DNA from: Streptomyces sp. CG 926
Lineage (GTDB): Bacteria; Actinomycetota; Actinomycetes; Streptomycetales; Streptomycetaceae
Assembly (NCBI RefSeq): GCF_003148825.1
Contig: NZ_QGGZ01000005.1
Coordinates: 1 to 64,000 of the forward strand
Direction: 5' to 3'
DNA: 64,000 nucleotides
The translations under genes and the position numbers were made by a program. Positions 52,488 to 60,889 of the stretch are shown in pieces. Every line of letters begins with the position of its first letter. Position 1 is the stretch's first letter. The notes below the pieces were generated by a model that was not told the origin of the DNA, ran no database searches, and saw only the letters and a program-made list of their open reading frames with translations.

Positions 52488-53732
52488 ATGAGTGCTGACG
52501 TCCGGCCGATCGCCGAATCCGAGCTCCCCGACTGGGTGCGCAGTGTGCACACCGGTTTCCTGACCGCCTCCCGGGTGACCGAGGCCGACATAGCCCTGCG
52601 CGCCAAGTACACCGACTTCTCGCGGACGCACGGGGCGTTCGACCCGGACACCGGTCGCTGCGTGGCGACCCTGCGGTCCTTCCCACAGGAGTTGACCGTG
52701 CCCGGCGGTGCGGCGGTCCGCTCCACCGCGATCTCCAACGTGGGCGTGCTGCCCACCCACCGCCGCCAGGGTCTGCTGACCCGGATGATGGCCGCCGAGT
52801 TCGCCGCGGCCGAGGCGCGCGGCGACGCGCTGATGACGCTGGTCGCCGCCGAGTACCAGATCTACGGGCGGTACGGGTTCGGGCCGGCAACCTCCCTCGT
52901 GGAGTGGGAGATCGACGTCGCGCGCACCGGGCTGGACCGGCGGCTGTCGGCGCCGGTGGACGGCGGCCGGATCGACCTGGTGGACGTCGAGGAGCTGCGG
53001 CGGGTGGGGCCCGAGCTGCACGAGCGGCTGCGGGCACGCACGCCGGGCGCGGTGAACCGGGACGACCGCTGGTGGAACATGACGACCGGCGTGGAGGAGT
53101 GGTCGTACCGGGCCTTCCGGGACAAGTTCTACGCCGTGTACCGGACGCCGGAGGGCGAGGTGGCCAGCCTGGCCGTCTACAGCGCAGACGACCATTGGAC
53201 GGACGCGAAGATCCCGCAGAGCAGCGTGCAGGTCAGGGACCTGTTGGCCGTCACCCCGCAGGCGGAACGGGCGTTGTGGCAGTTCCTGTGCTCGATCGAC
53301 TGGGTGTTGAAGGTCCGCACCGGCTACCGGGCCCCCGACGCCCTCGTCCCCGACCTGCTGCCCGACCCGCGTGCGGCCCGGGTCGTCACGGCCGCGGACT
53401 TCCTGTGGGTGCGGGTGCTCGACGTCGTACGAGCGCTGGGCGCGCGGACGTACGAGGTGCCCGGGGTGCTCGTCCTGGAGGTCACGGACGGGACGGGCCC
53501 GGCGGCCGGCCGCTACCGGCTGGACGCGGGCACCGGCGTGTGCGAGCGGACCGAGGAGGCCCCGGAGCTGCGGCTGGGCGTGGCCGAACTGGGCTCCCTG
53601 TACCTGGGCGGCGCCTCCGCGGTGCGGTTGGCCGCGCTGGGACGGGTGGCGGAGGAACGTCCGGGGGCGGCCGCGCTGGCCGACGCGATGTTCCGTACCG
53701 CGCGCAGCCCGTGGTGCCCAGACATCTTCTGA
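52488..53732 (+). CDS. Eis-like GNAT acetyltransferase
   Basis: 414 residues. An N-terminal GNAT domain with VGVLPTHRRQGLLTRMM (acetyl-CoA loop, about 84-100), a second GNAT-like domain and a C-terminal SCP2-like domain (about 310-414) ending in a free Phe carboxylate, used as a base in Eis. Eis proteins acetylate amines, including aminoglycosides and peptides. The natural substrate is unknown. ATG 52488 is 46 bases after rsiG. Confidence 0.9.
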   Translation: MSADVRPIAESELPDWVRSVHTGFLTASRVTEADIALRAKYTDFSRTHGAFDPDTGRCVATLRSFPQELTVPGGAAVRSTAISNVGVLPTHRRQGLLTRMMAAEFAAAEARGDALMTLVAAEYQIYGRYGFGPATSLVEWEIDVARTGLDRRLSAPVDGGRIDLVDVEELRRVGPELHERLRARTPGAVNRDDRWWNMTTGVEEWSYRAFRDKFYAVYRTPEGEVASLAVYSADDHWTDAKIPQSSVQVRDLLAVTPQAERALWQFLCSIDWVLKVRTGYRAPDALVPDLLPDPRAARVVTAADFLWVRVLDVVRALGARTYEVPGVLVLEVTDGTGPAAGRYRLDAGTGVCERTEEAPELRLGVAELGSLYLGGASAVRLAALGRVAEERPGAAALADAMFRTARSPWCPDIF

Positions 53733-53805
53733 CCCCGTGCCGATACCCCGTGCTGATGACCCCGTGCCGATGACCGAGTACCGAGTACCGAGGACCGAAC
53801 TCTTG

Positions 53806-54564
53806 ATGTCACTTGTGGAATCGCTGCGCGCGGCGGGCTGCGTCTTCGCGGAGGAGGAGGCGGAACTCCTGACCGGGGCGGCCACCGACGCGGACCACCT
53901 GGCGGAGCTGCTTGCCCGCCGGGTGGGCGGCGAACCGTTGGAACACGTCGTCGGCTGGGCGGAGTTCTGCGGACTGCGCATGGAGGTCGGCGCGGGCGCC
54001 TTCGTACCGCGCCGGCGCACCGAGTTCCTGGTGCGGGAGGCGGTGGCACTGGCCCGGCCCGGCGCGGTGGTGCTGGACCTGTGCTGCGGGGTCGGCGCCC
54101 TGGGCGCGGCGGTGGCCGCGGGACTGCCGGGCGGCGCCGAGCTGCACGCGGCCGACATCGACCCGGCGGCGCTGGTGTACGCGCGGCGCAACGTGGCCCC
54201 GTACGGCGGTCGGGTGTGGGAGGGCGACCTGTACGCGGCCCTTCCGTCCTCGTTGCGCGGCCGGGTGGACGTGCTGGTGGTCAACGCCCCGTACGTGCCG
54301 ACGGAGGAGATCGTCCTCATGCCGTCGGAGGCGCGGGACCACGAGCCGCTCGTCTCGCTGGACGGCGGGGCCGACGGCCTGGACATCCACCGCCGGGTGG
54401 CGGCGGGCGCGCTGCCCTGGCTGGCGCCGGGCGGGCACCTGCTGATCGAGACGAGCGCCCGCCAGTCCCCGTCGACGGCCTCGGCCCTGACCTCGGCGGG
54501 CCTCGCCGTCCGGGCGGTGACCTCGCAGGAGCTGTACGCGACGGTGGTCATCGGCACGGCCTGA
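53806..54564 (+). CDS. PrmC/HemK-like N5-glutamine methyltransferase
   Basis: 252 residues. An N-terminal helical domain (LLARRVGGEPLEHVVGWAEF, as in PrmC) precedes an AdoMet fold with VLDLCCGVGALG (about 88-99). The catalytic NPPY is NAPY (VNAPYVP, about 161-167), as in a divergent actinobacterial subgroup. Whether it acts on release factors or another protein is open. Upstream lies degenerate repeated sequence (CCGTGCCGATG, GAGTACC). ATG 53806. Confidence 0.85.
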   Translation: MSLVESLRAAGCVFAEEEAELLTGAATDADHLAELLARRVGGEPLEHVVGWAEFCGLRMEVGAGAFVPRRRTEFLVREAVALARPGAVVLDLCCGVGALGAAVAAGLPGGAELHAADIDPAALVYARRNVAPYGGRVWEGDLYAALPSSLRGRVDVLVVNAPYVPTEEIVLMPSEARDHEPLVSLDGGADGLDIHRRVAAGALPWLAPGGHLLIETSARQSPSTASALTSAGLAVRAVTSQELYATVVIGTA

Positions 54565-54568
54565 CGAC

Positions 54569-55015
54569 ATGGCGTTCGAGGTGCTGCCGGGTACGGGTCT
54601 GGCCCTGCCGCGGGGCGCCGGCGTCCTGCGGTTCGGCGGGTCCGAGCGGGAGGCCCGGTGGGCCGTCGCGACCGTGGCGGACGTGCGGGGGACGTGGGTG
54701 TGCGGGACGGGCTGGGCCTTCACCGCCCGCTACGAGGGCCTGGATCTGCTGGCCTACGGTGACTGCCCGGACCGCCTAGGCCGCGCCGGCCACGACCGGC
54801 ACGGTCTCGCGGCCGTCCACCTTCGCCGGTACGGGTCGGAGCCGACCGGGCCGGCCGCCGTCCCGGTGGTCCTGCGCGACGTCGACCTGTTCGGGTACCC
54901 GGCCGCCGAGGTGCTGGAGGCCCTCGGGCCGGGTCCGTACCCCGGCGTGACCTTGCCGCGGGCCGCGTCGCCGACCGGCCACTACCTGCCGGAGGTACGG
55001 CTCGCGGCCCCCTAG
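54569..55015 (+). CDS. Hypothetical protein
   Basis: 148 residues, small soluble protein with a high share of Gly, Pro and Arg. It has one CP-type Cys (GDCPDRLG). It starts four bases after the methyltransferase stop and probably shares its transcript. I see no domain I know. Its stop overlaps that of the convergent gene by three to four bases. Confidence 0.65.
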   Translation: MAFEVLPGTGLALPRGAGVLRFGGSEREARWAVATVADVRGTWVCGTGWAFTARYEGLDLLAYGDCPDRLGRAGHDRHGLAAVHLRRYGSEPTGPAAVPVVLRDVDLFGYPAAEVLEALGPGPYPGVTLPRAASPTGHYLPEVRLAAP

Positions 55016-55560
55016 GGGGCGAGCGGGTCGGGGGCGAGCGGGTCCGGGGCGAGCGGCACCGGTGCCGCCAGGGCCTCTTCGTAGGCGGGGCGCGAGAAGA
55101 CGTACGGGCCCAGGGGCAGCTCGCCCCACTGCGGCCGGTGGATCTGGTGGAATCCGGACCAGGTGACCTCGCTCTCCGTGACGTCGACCGTGGCGAGCAG
55201 GGGCCAACAGGCGTCGATCCCGCAGGCGCAGCTCAGCAGGCACAGGGCCCCGGTGTCGTGGTCGCGGAGCCACGGGGGCGCGTCGCCCAGGAAGTGTGCC
55301 CGGATCCGGGCACCGTCGGGGTCGTCGTCCAGGTGCAGCGGGGCGTGCTGGTTCACCAGGAACTCGTCGCGTTCCTGCGGGGTGTCGTCGTCCTCGTCGA
55401 GTTCCCGAGCCCAGAGCGCGCGCGTCGCTTCCGCGACGAGTACGCGCAGGTCGGTGCCGTCGACGCGGACGCCCCAGGCGGTGAGGTGCGGGAAGCCGGG
55501 GTGGGGGTGGTGCCGGAACTCCACCTGGTGCCGGGCCGGCGGGACGGGCGGTCGACTCAT
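55012..55560 (-). CDS. Hypothetical protein with CxCG motif
   Basis: 182 residues, acidic middle (ELDEDDDTPQERDEF), a CLLSCACGIDACWPLL Cys-rich segment (about 110-125) followed by VTWSGFHQIHR. The final residues PLAPDPLAPDPLAP come from a short repeated DNA unit at 55012-55050. Proteins with the SCxCGxxGCWPL pattern occur in Streptomyces as hypotheticals, perhaps with a metal-bound loop. Function unknown. ATG 55560. Confidence 0.7.
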   Translation of the reverse strand: MSRPPVPPARHQVEFRHHPHPGFPHLTAWGVRVDGTDLRVLVAEATRALWARELDEDDDTPQERDEFLVNQHAPLHLDDDPDGARIRAHFLGDAPPWLRDHDTGALCLLSCACGIDACWPLLATVDVTESEVTWSGFHQIHRPQWGELPLGPYVFSRPAYEEALAAPVPLAPDPLAPDPLAP

Positions 55561-55645
55561 GCGCCCCATCCTGTGGTGTCGGCGCGACCGGGGCCACGGA
55601 GTATCGGCACCGACAGGGCCCGCTCCGACGGCGCCGCCCCGGTCG

Positions 55646-56149
55646 TCAAGGCCGCGCGGTCCGGAACGCGAGGTACCGACCGAAGGCTTCGTGGCTGTCG
55701 GGGGTGAAGCGCCACTCCAGCAGGGCCGACCGCAGCTCCGGCTCGGTCAGCCATCCGTGCCAGGCGACCTCGTCAGGGTCGGCGGTCACCGTGTCCGGCA
55801 CCACGGCTTCGTGCACGCCGAGCCAGTGCGGGCTCAAGCCGCTGCGGTTGAGGAACGTGAACAGCAGGCGCGGCAGCACATGAATGCCCAGCTCTTCGGC
55901 CAGCTCCCGGGCGGCGGCCTGTTCGTAGGACTCACCGACATCCACGGCGCCACCGACCACGACCTCGTGGTGGCCGGGGAAGCGGTACAGCTGCTCCGAC
56001 CGCCGGTGGACGAGGATCCGTCCGCGCTCGTCACGACACACCGTCACGGCGACCCGGTGCAGCCAACCCTCCCGGACGGCCTGCCGGCGGCCGACCACCA
56101 CCCCCAGCACACGATCTTGCTCGTCGACACGCTCCACCGGTTCGTCCAC
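55646..56149 (-). CDS. NUDIX hydrolase
   Basis: 167 residues. The Nudix box G(GAVDV)GESYEQAAARELAEELGI pattern is complete (about residues 68-90), with Mg-binding Glu residues. Upstream sequence WLHRVAVTVCRDERGRILVHRRS suggests isopentenyl diphosphate isomerase-like or related Nudix enzymes. Substrate unknown. GTG 56149 is chosen since AGGG lies eight bases ahead; the longer frame to 56263 crosses the XRE operator. Divergent from the XRE gene. Confidence 0.85.
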   Translation of the reverse strand: MDEPVERVDEQDRVLGVVVGRRQAVREGWLHRVAVTVCRDERGRILVHRRSEQLYRFPGHHEVVVGGAVDVGESYEQAAARELAEELGIHVLPRLLFTFLNRSGLSPHWLGVHEAVVPDTVTADPDEVAWHGWLTEPELRSALLEWRFTPDSHEAFGRYLAFRTARP

Positions 56150-56242
56150 GGCGCACACCCTGGCAGACCCCACCGACAACGCGGGCTCGACGGGACGGGC
56201 CCGACGGGACGGGCTCGGCGGGGCGACACGAGGTGGGAGCTG

Positions 56243-56263
56243 TTGCAAGCAGGGCGCTTGCAA
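56243..56263. promoter_or_regulatory. Inverted repeat, probable XRE operator
   Basis: TTGCAAGC-N5-GCTTGCAA, perfect 8-base arms, 30 bases before the XRE start codon. It probably overlaps a promoter whose -10 lies at CAATAGTTAG. It fits self-regulation by the downstream XRE protein and may also affect the divergent NUDIX gene. Confidence 0.75.
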
Positions 56264-56292
56264 TAGTTAGCAGAGTCGGGCAGGATCTCAGC

Positions 56293-56676
56293 ATGGCATC
56301 GCTCAACGTCGGAAATCTCGGCGAGTACCTCCGTGAGCAGCGTCGGCAGGCCCAGCTTTCGCTGCGGCAGCTGGCGGAGCAGGCGGGGGTGTCGAATCCG
56401 TACCTGAGCCAGATCGAGCGCGGGCTGCGCAAGCCGAGCGCGGACATCCTGCAGCAGCTGGCCAAGGCGCTGCGGATCTCCGCGGAGACGCTGTACGTGC
56501 AGGCCGGGATCCTGGATGAGCGGGACCCCGACGAGGTGGAGACGCGAGCCGTCATACTCGCCGACCCGTCCATCAACGAGCGGCAGAAGCAGGTGCTGCT
56601 CCAGATCTACGAGTCGTTCCGCAAGGAGAACGCGCTCGATACGCCCGCCGACGAGATGCCGCCGAAGACGAACTGA
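56293..56676 (+). CDS. XRE family helix-turn-helix regulator
   Basis: 127 residues. The HTH_3 domain (about 9-65) contains LREQRRQAQLSLRQLAEQAG, VSNPYLSQIERGLRKPS and AKALRISAETLYVQAG. The C-terminal region is acidic (LDERDPDEVETRAVIL) and ends with a Lys tail. It probably binds the inverted repeat upstream. It is followed 23 bases on by the HBHA-like gene, possibly the regulated partner. Confidence 0.92.
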   Translation: MASLNVGNLGEYLREQRRQAQLSLRQLAEQAGVSNPYLSQIERGLRKPSADILQQLAKALRISAETLYVQAGILDERDPDEVETRAVILADPSINERQKQVLLQIYESFRKENALDTPADEMPPKTN

Positions 56677-56699
56677 AGTTGATCCGGGAGGACCAGCAC

Positions 56700-57242
56700 A
56701 TGGCCATCGCCGATGACCTGAAGAAGACCCTCACCGACCCCACTCCCCTCTACTTCGCCGCCGGCACCGCCGATCTGGCCGTGCAGCAGGCCAAGAAGGT
56801 GCCCGACCTGATCGAGCAGCTGCGCGCCGAGGCCCCCGCGCGCATCGAGGCCGTGAAGAACACGGACCCGAAGGCTGTGCAGGACGCGGTCACCGCCAAG
56901 TTCAACGAGGTGCTCGGCGCGATCGACCCGAAGAAGCTCGGGGAGACCGCCCAGGACCTCGCGCTGCGCGGTGTCGGCGTGGCCGCCGAGTACGCGGTGC
57001 GCGCCAAGGAGACGTACGACAAGGTCGCCGTGCACGGCGAGCAGGCCGTGCGGAACTGGCGGGGCGACGTCTCCGCCGAGATCGTCGACATCGCCGTCGC
57101 GGTCGAGCCCGAGGCCGGGACGGAGCAGGTGTCGGAGCCGGTCGCCGAGGCCTCCGCCGACGAGAAGCCCGCCGCGAAGAAGCCCGCCGCGCGCAAGAGC
57201 ACGGCCAAGAAGGCCACGGTCACGGCGGACGACGCGAGCTGA
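56700..57242 (+). CDS. HBHA-like helical protein with Lys/Ala-rich tail
   Basis: 180 residues. Long amphipathic helices (about 1-125), then an acidic linker and a C-terminal KPAAKKPAARKSTAKKAT tail. This resembles mycobacterial heparin-binding hemagglutinin: coiled-coil body plus Lys/Pro/Ala tail. No signal peptide. In Streptomyces the role is unclear; possible binding of anionic polymers or membranes. GGGAGG precedes the ATG. Confidence 0.78.
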   Translation: MAIADDLKKTLTDPTPLYFAAGTADLAVQQAKKVPDLIEQLRAEAPARIEAVKNTDPKAVQDAVTAKFNEVLGAIDPKKLGETAQDLALRGVGVAAEYAVRAKETYDKVAVHGEQAVRNWRGDVSAEIVDIAVAVEPEAGTEQVSEPVAEASADEKPAAKKPAARKSTAKKATVTADDAS

Positions 57243-57264
57243 AGCGGAACCGCATGAGTGACGG

Positions 57265-57295
57265 CGGGCCGGGCACCCTTCAGGTGCCCGGCCCG
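57265..57295 (+). terminator. Terminator after the HBHA-like gene
   Basis: CGGGCCGGGCACC-CTTCA-GGTGCCCGGCCCG stem-loop followed by TTGTGGTT. Confidence 0.8.
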
Positions 57296-57383
57296 TTGTG
57301 GTTCATGAAGGCACTCGTGCAGGTAGCGTGGAGTCGGGCGGCACCCGAAGAGCGAAGCAGAAGCTGAGAAGGCGGTCGAAGCG

Positions 57384-57722
57384 ATGTTGATCGATGGGTT
57401 CGATCGGGGCGTGATCCCGTTCCTCGGGTACGTCATGCTGGCGCTCGCCGTCGTGGCCTTCGTGATCGCCCTGGTGGCGCGCGAGGACGCGTACCGGGCG
57501 GCCGACAAGCAGAGCAAGACCTTCTGGCTGGTGATCCTCGGCATCACCGTGGCCGTGGACTTCCTCCTGGGGATGCTGTTCCTGCAGATCGCCGGTCTCG
57601 TCGCGACCATCGTCTTCTTCGTCGACGTACGCCCGGCGCTCAAGCAGGTCTCGGGCGGTGGCGGCCGGCGCGGCGGCAGCAGCAGTGACGGGCCGTACGG
57701 GCCCTACAACGGCGGACGCTAG
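57384..57722 (+). CDS. DUF2516 family membrane protein
   Basis: 112 residues with two to three hydrophobic segments (about 13-33, 46-66, 68-82) and a Gly/Arg/Ser-rich tail (GGGGRRGGSSSDG). The DUF2516 motif RPALKQV lies near 83-89. Function unknown; conserved in actinobacteria, often near the XRE/HBHA-like genes found here. Confidence 0.85.
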   Translation: MLIDGFDRGVIPFLGYVMLALAVVAFVIALVAREDAYRAADKQSKTFWLVILGITVAVDFLLGMLFLQIAGLVATIVFFVDVRPALKQVSGGGGRRGGSSSDGPYGPYNGGR

Positions 57723-57798
57723 GCGCGAGGCGGCCGAAGTCCCGGCCGAAGTGCCGGCCTGAGCCTGAGCCGGATCCCGGTATCGGAGCCCTTGGCCC

Positions 57799-59205
57799 TC
57801 AGCCCTCGGCGCGGGAGAGCAGGACCACGGCCACGTCGTCGGTCAGCTCGCCGCCGTTGAGGCGGCGGGCCTCGGTGACGGAGGCCTCCAGCAGGCCCTC
57901 ACCGCTCAGTCCGCGATCCAGGTGGCGGTTGATCATGTCGACCATGCCGTCCTGGCCCAGACGTTCCTTGCCCTGGCCGATGTGGCCCTCGATCAGGCCG
58001 TCGGTGTAGAGCATCAGGCTCCAGGTACCGCCGAGCTCCACCTGGCGGCGCGGCCAGCGGGCCCGGGGCAGCAGCCCGAGGGCCGGACCGCTGTTCTCGT
58101 ACGGGAGCAGCCGCGCGCGGCGGCCCGGTCGGGATATCAGCGGGGCCGGATGGCCGGCCAGGCACAGACCGGCGCGGCGGCCGTCCGGGGCGATGTCGAC
58201 CGTGCACAGCGTCGCGAATATCTCCTCGCACGGCCGCTCCACCTCCAGGACCTCCTGGAGGGTGGCCAGCAGGTCGTCGCCGCAGAGGCCGGCCAGGGTC
58301 AGGGCGCGCCAGGCGATGCGGAGCTCGACGCCGAGCGCGGCCTCGTCGGGGCCGTGACCGCAGACGTCGCCGATCATGGCGTGGACGGTGCCGTCGGGGG
58401 TGCGGACGGTGTCGTAGAAGTCACCGCCGAGCAGGGCCCGGCTGCGGCCGGGGCGGTAGCGGGCGGCGAAGCGGAGGTCGGAGCCCTCCAGGAGGGGCGT
58501 GGGGAGCAGACCGCGTTCCAGCCGGGCGTTCTCCTGGGCGCGCAGTTTCGATTCTGCGAGCTTGTACTGGGCGATGTCCGCCCGTTTTCTCTCCACGGCG
58601 TAGCGGATGGCGCGGCTCAGCAGTCGGCCGTCCAGCTCGTCGCGGAAGAGGAAGTCCTGGGCACCGACCCGCACGGCCTCGGTGGCGCGCTCGACATCGT
58701 CCTCGCCGGTCAGGACGAGGACCGCGTGGCGCGGGGCGATGCGCAGCACCTGGCGGAGGGCCAGCAGCTGGTCCACGGCGGTGGCGGTGCCGGTTCCGGT
58801 TCCGGTGCCTGCGCCCGCCGTCCCGTTGATCGCTCCGTTGCTCGTTCCGTTGACCGAGCCGTTCGCCGGCGCTCCGGGCGTACGGGCGCTGGCGTCCGGG
58901 AGGGACAGGTCGAGGAGGATGCAGTGCACGTCGGGTGTGAGCAGCCGCTCGGCCTCGGTGAGGTTGCGGGCGGTGCGGACGCGGATGCGGTGGCCGTCCG
59001 CGTCGAGGATCTCGGGGACGGTGAGACCGCCCGCCGGGTCGTCCTCGATGACCAGGAGGGTCAGCGGGGTCGTGTGCGGGGTGGTCGTCTGAGGGGTCGC
59101 TTGCGCGACGCCCGTGGCGGCTACGGCCGGGGCGGCGGTGTGCAGAACGGCCTGACCGCTCTCCGTGGCCGAGGTGTCCCTCTGCCGCGGTACGGGTACG
59201 GGCAT
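57799..59205 (-). CDS. Receiver-PP2C (RsbU/SpoIIE-like) phosphatase
   Basis: 468 residues. A response-receiver domain (about 48-185) with acidic pair (54-55), phosphoacceptor Asp99 (ILLDLSLPD) and a low-complexity Gly/Thr/Asn insertion (about 107-143). A helical linker and SpoIIE-type PP2C domain (about 225-468) follow, with GGDFYD, GDVCGHGPDEA, LYTDGLIEGH and ELTDDVAVV. It likely dephosphorylates an anti-anti-sigma factor, linking a signal to a sigma cascade. ATG 59205 follows GGAACCGGAG. No partner kinase adjoins. Confidence 0.93.
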   Translation of the reverse strand: MPVPVPRQRDTSATESGQAVLHTAAPAVAATGVAQATPQTTTPHTTPLTLLVIEDDPAGGLTVPEILDADGHRIRVRTARNLTEAERLLTPDVHCILLDLSLPDASARTPGAPANGSVNGTSNGAINGTAGAGTGTGTGTATAVDQLLALRQVLRIAPRHAVLVLTGEDDVERATEAVRVGAQDFLFRDELDGRLLSRAIRYAVERKRADIAQYKLAESKLRAQENARLERGLLPTPLLEGSDLRFAARYRPGRSRALLGGDFYDTVRTPDGTVHAMIGDVCGHGPDEAALGVELRIAWRALTLAGLCGDDLLATLQEVLEVERPCEEIFATLCTVDIAPDGRRAGLCLAGHPAPLISRPGRRARLLPYENSGPALGLLPRARWPRRQVELGGTWSLMLYTDGLIEGHIGQGKERLGQDGMVDMINRHLDRGLSGEGLLEASVTEARRLNGGELTDDVAVVLLSRAEG

Positions 59206-59559
59206 CGTCTCCGGTTCCTTCCCTCCCCCCGAGGGTGCGCTCGTCCGGCAGACCCTAGCGGTCCCTGCCCGACAAACGGAATGCCGTTCTTGGCGCGGGC
59301 CTCCGTCATATGCGGTTATCGCGGGGGAAAATCGGCTCACTGGATGACAAAGGTCACGGCGGGGCCGCGTTCCGTCCCGTCCATCGAGACGTGTTCGGGG
59401 CCCGCCGGGTTGCCTGCGTCACCCGACCCCACCCGCCCGGCCGAAGATCCCCGCGCCGTGCCGCGTCCCGGCGGCGGGTACGGCCGGTGCCCCGGCAAGG
59501 GGTACCGGCCGGGGCGGGCCGGGGCGGGGCGCGCGCGTCGCCGGGCCGCGGCGCGGGGG
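59206..59559. other. Intergenic region with hairpin
   Basis: 354 bases between the PP2C gene start and the end of the NlpC/P60 gene. Contains CCGGTGCCCC-GGCAA-GGGGTACCGG at 59484-59508, a candidate terminator for the NlpC gene, and GC-rich simple repeats around 59505-59535. The PP2C promoter must lie near 59210-59300. No gene seen. Confidence 0.5.
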
Positions 59560-60681
59560 CTACGCGTCGGGGCGGACCACTGCCTTGATCGGCATCGAGC
59601 CGGCGCCCGCCAGGGTCACGTTCCGGCCGGGGCGCGGGGCGTGGACCATCGCGCCGTCGCCGACGTACATGCCGACGTGGGTCGCGTCGTCGAAGTAGAT
59701 GATCAGGTCACCCGGGCGCATGTCCTTCAGCGCGACCTTCGGCAGCAGCCGCAGCTGCTCCTGCGAGGTGCGCGGGATGCCCCGGCCCGCCGCCAGCCAG
59801 GCCTGGGAGGTCAGCCCGGAGCAGTCGAAGGACGAGGGGCCCACGGCGCCCCATTGGTACGGCTTGCCGATCTGGCCCGTGGCGAACTGCACGGCCCGCT
59901 TGCCCGCTTCGGTCGCCGCGCCGTTGACGTCCTTCATCGCGCCCGTCGACAGCCATGCCGTCTGCGCCTTGTACTGGGCTTCCTGTTCCAGCTGGATCAG
60001 CCGGGCCTTCTCCTCGGCCTCCAGCTTGCTCTCCAGCTCCTCGGCGGCCTTGATCTTCTCCTCGACCTGCTTCTTGGATTCCTCCGACTTGATCCGGTTG
60101 GCCTCCAGGATGGCCCAGCGGTCGCTCGCCTCCTTGGCGTAGCGCTCCAAGTCGGCCTGGGTCCGGTCCAGTTCGGAGAGCATGTCCGAGGCGGCCTTCT
60201 CGCCCTGGCGCAGCCGGCCCGCCCCGTCGAGGTAGTGGTTCGGGTTGTCGCTCAGCGCCAGCTGCGCGCCCGGCGGCATTCCGCCCGAGCGGTACTGGGC
60301 GCGGGCGGCGGCACCCGCCCGGTTCTTCAGGGTGGTGATCTTCTCCTTGCCGGCGACGACGAGGTTCGCGATCTCGACGATCTTGTTCGACTGGGCCTTG
60401 GTCTCGGCCTCGGCGAGGTTGTACGCGTCGGTGGCGGTGCCCGCCTGCCGGTACAGGTCCTCGATCTCCTTGCGGACCTGCTCCAGGGACTTGCCGCCCG
60501 GTTCGGGGAGGGGCGCGGCCGGAGCCGCCGGTGCGGCGGGCGCGACCGGTGCGACCGGTGTGGCCGGTGCGGCCGGAGCCGCGTACGCGATGCCCGTCGC
60601 GAGTCCCGGCGCCGTCAGTATCGCCATCGTGCACAGCAGCACGAGAGAACTTGCGCCTCGCCGTTGCCTTGCGGCTCCCAT
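59560..60681 (-). CDS. Secreted coiled-coil NlpC/P60 endopeptidase
   Basis: 373 residues. A signal peptide (cleavage about residue 35 after AYA) and an Ala/Pro linker lead to a long coiled coil (about 62-230, rich in Glu, Lys, Ala). The C-terminal NlpC/P60 domain (about 255-373) has the catalytic Cys in FDCSGLTSQAW and His in THVGMYVGDG. This is the RipA/CwlO-like layout: peptidoglycan D,L-endopeptidase controlled by its coiled coil. GGGGGGA precedes ATG 60681. Confidence 0.93.
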   Translation of the reverse strand: MGAARQRRGASSLVLLCTMAILTAPGLATGIAYAAPAAPATPVAPVAPAAPAAPAAPLPEPGGKSLEQVRKEIEDLYRQAGTATDAYNLAEAETKAQSNKIVEIANLVVAGKEKITTLKNRAGAAARAQYRSGGMPPGAQLALSDNPNHYLDGAGRLRQGEKAASDMLSELDRTQADLERYAKEASDRWAILEANRIKSEESKKQVEEKIKAAEELESKLEAEEKARLIQLEQEAQYKAQTAWLSTGAMKDVNGAATEAGKRAVQFATGQIGKPYQWGAVGPSSFDCSGLTSQAWLAAGRGIPRTSQEQLRLLPKVALKDMRPGDLIIYFDDATHVGMYVGDGAMVHAPRPGRNVTLAGAGSMPIKAVVRPDA

Positions 60682-60889
60682 GGTCCCCCCAGGCACCCGA
60701 GTCAGTCCTCGTATCAGATCTGACTATTCATCAGTAACTTTGCACCGCCATCGGGATGGTGCCACGAGTCGATGAATTGCAACACCCTTGTGGGTGGCGA
60801 TGCGATCTTGTCCCACCCGACGGACGCCATTTCCGGCCCCGCACGGTCCAACGGGCCACTCGGACCCCTGGTTCCCCCGCACGCCCTGT

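Noticed and set aside
60682..60889. c-di-AMP (ydaO) riboswitch upstream of the NlpC/P60 gene
   Set aside because: Such riboswitches occur ahead of Streptomyces wall hydrolases, but I find none of the conserved ydaO core sequences here.
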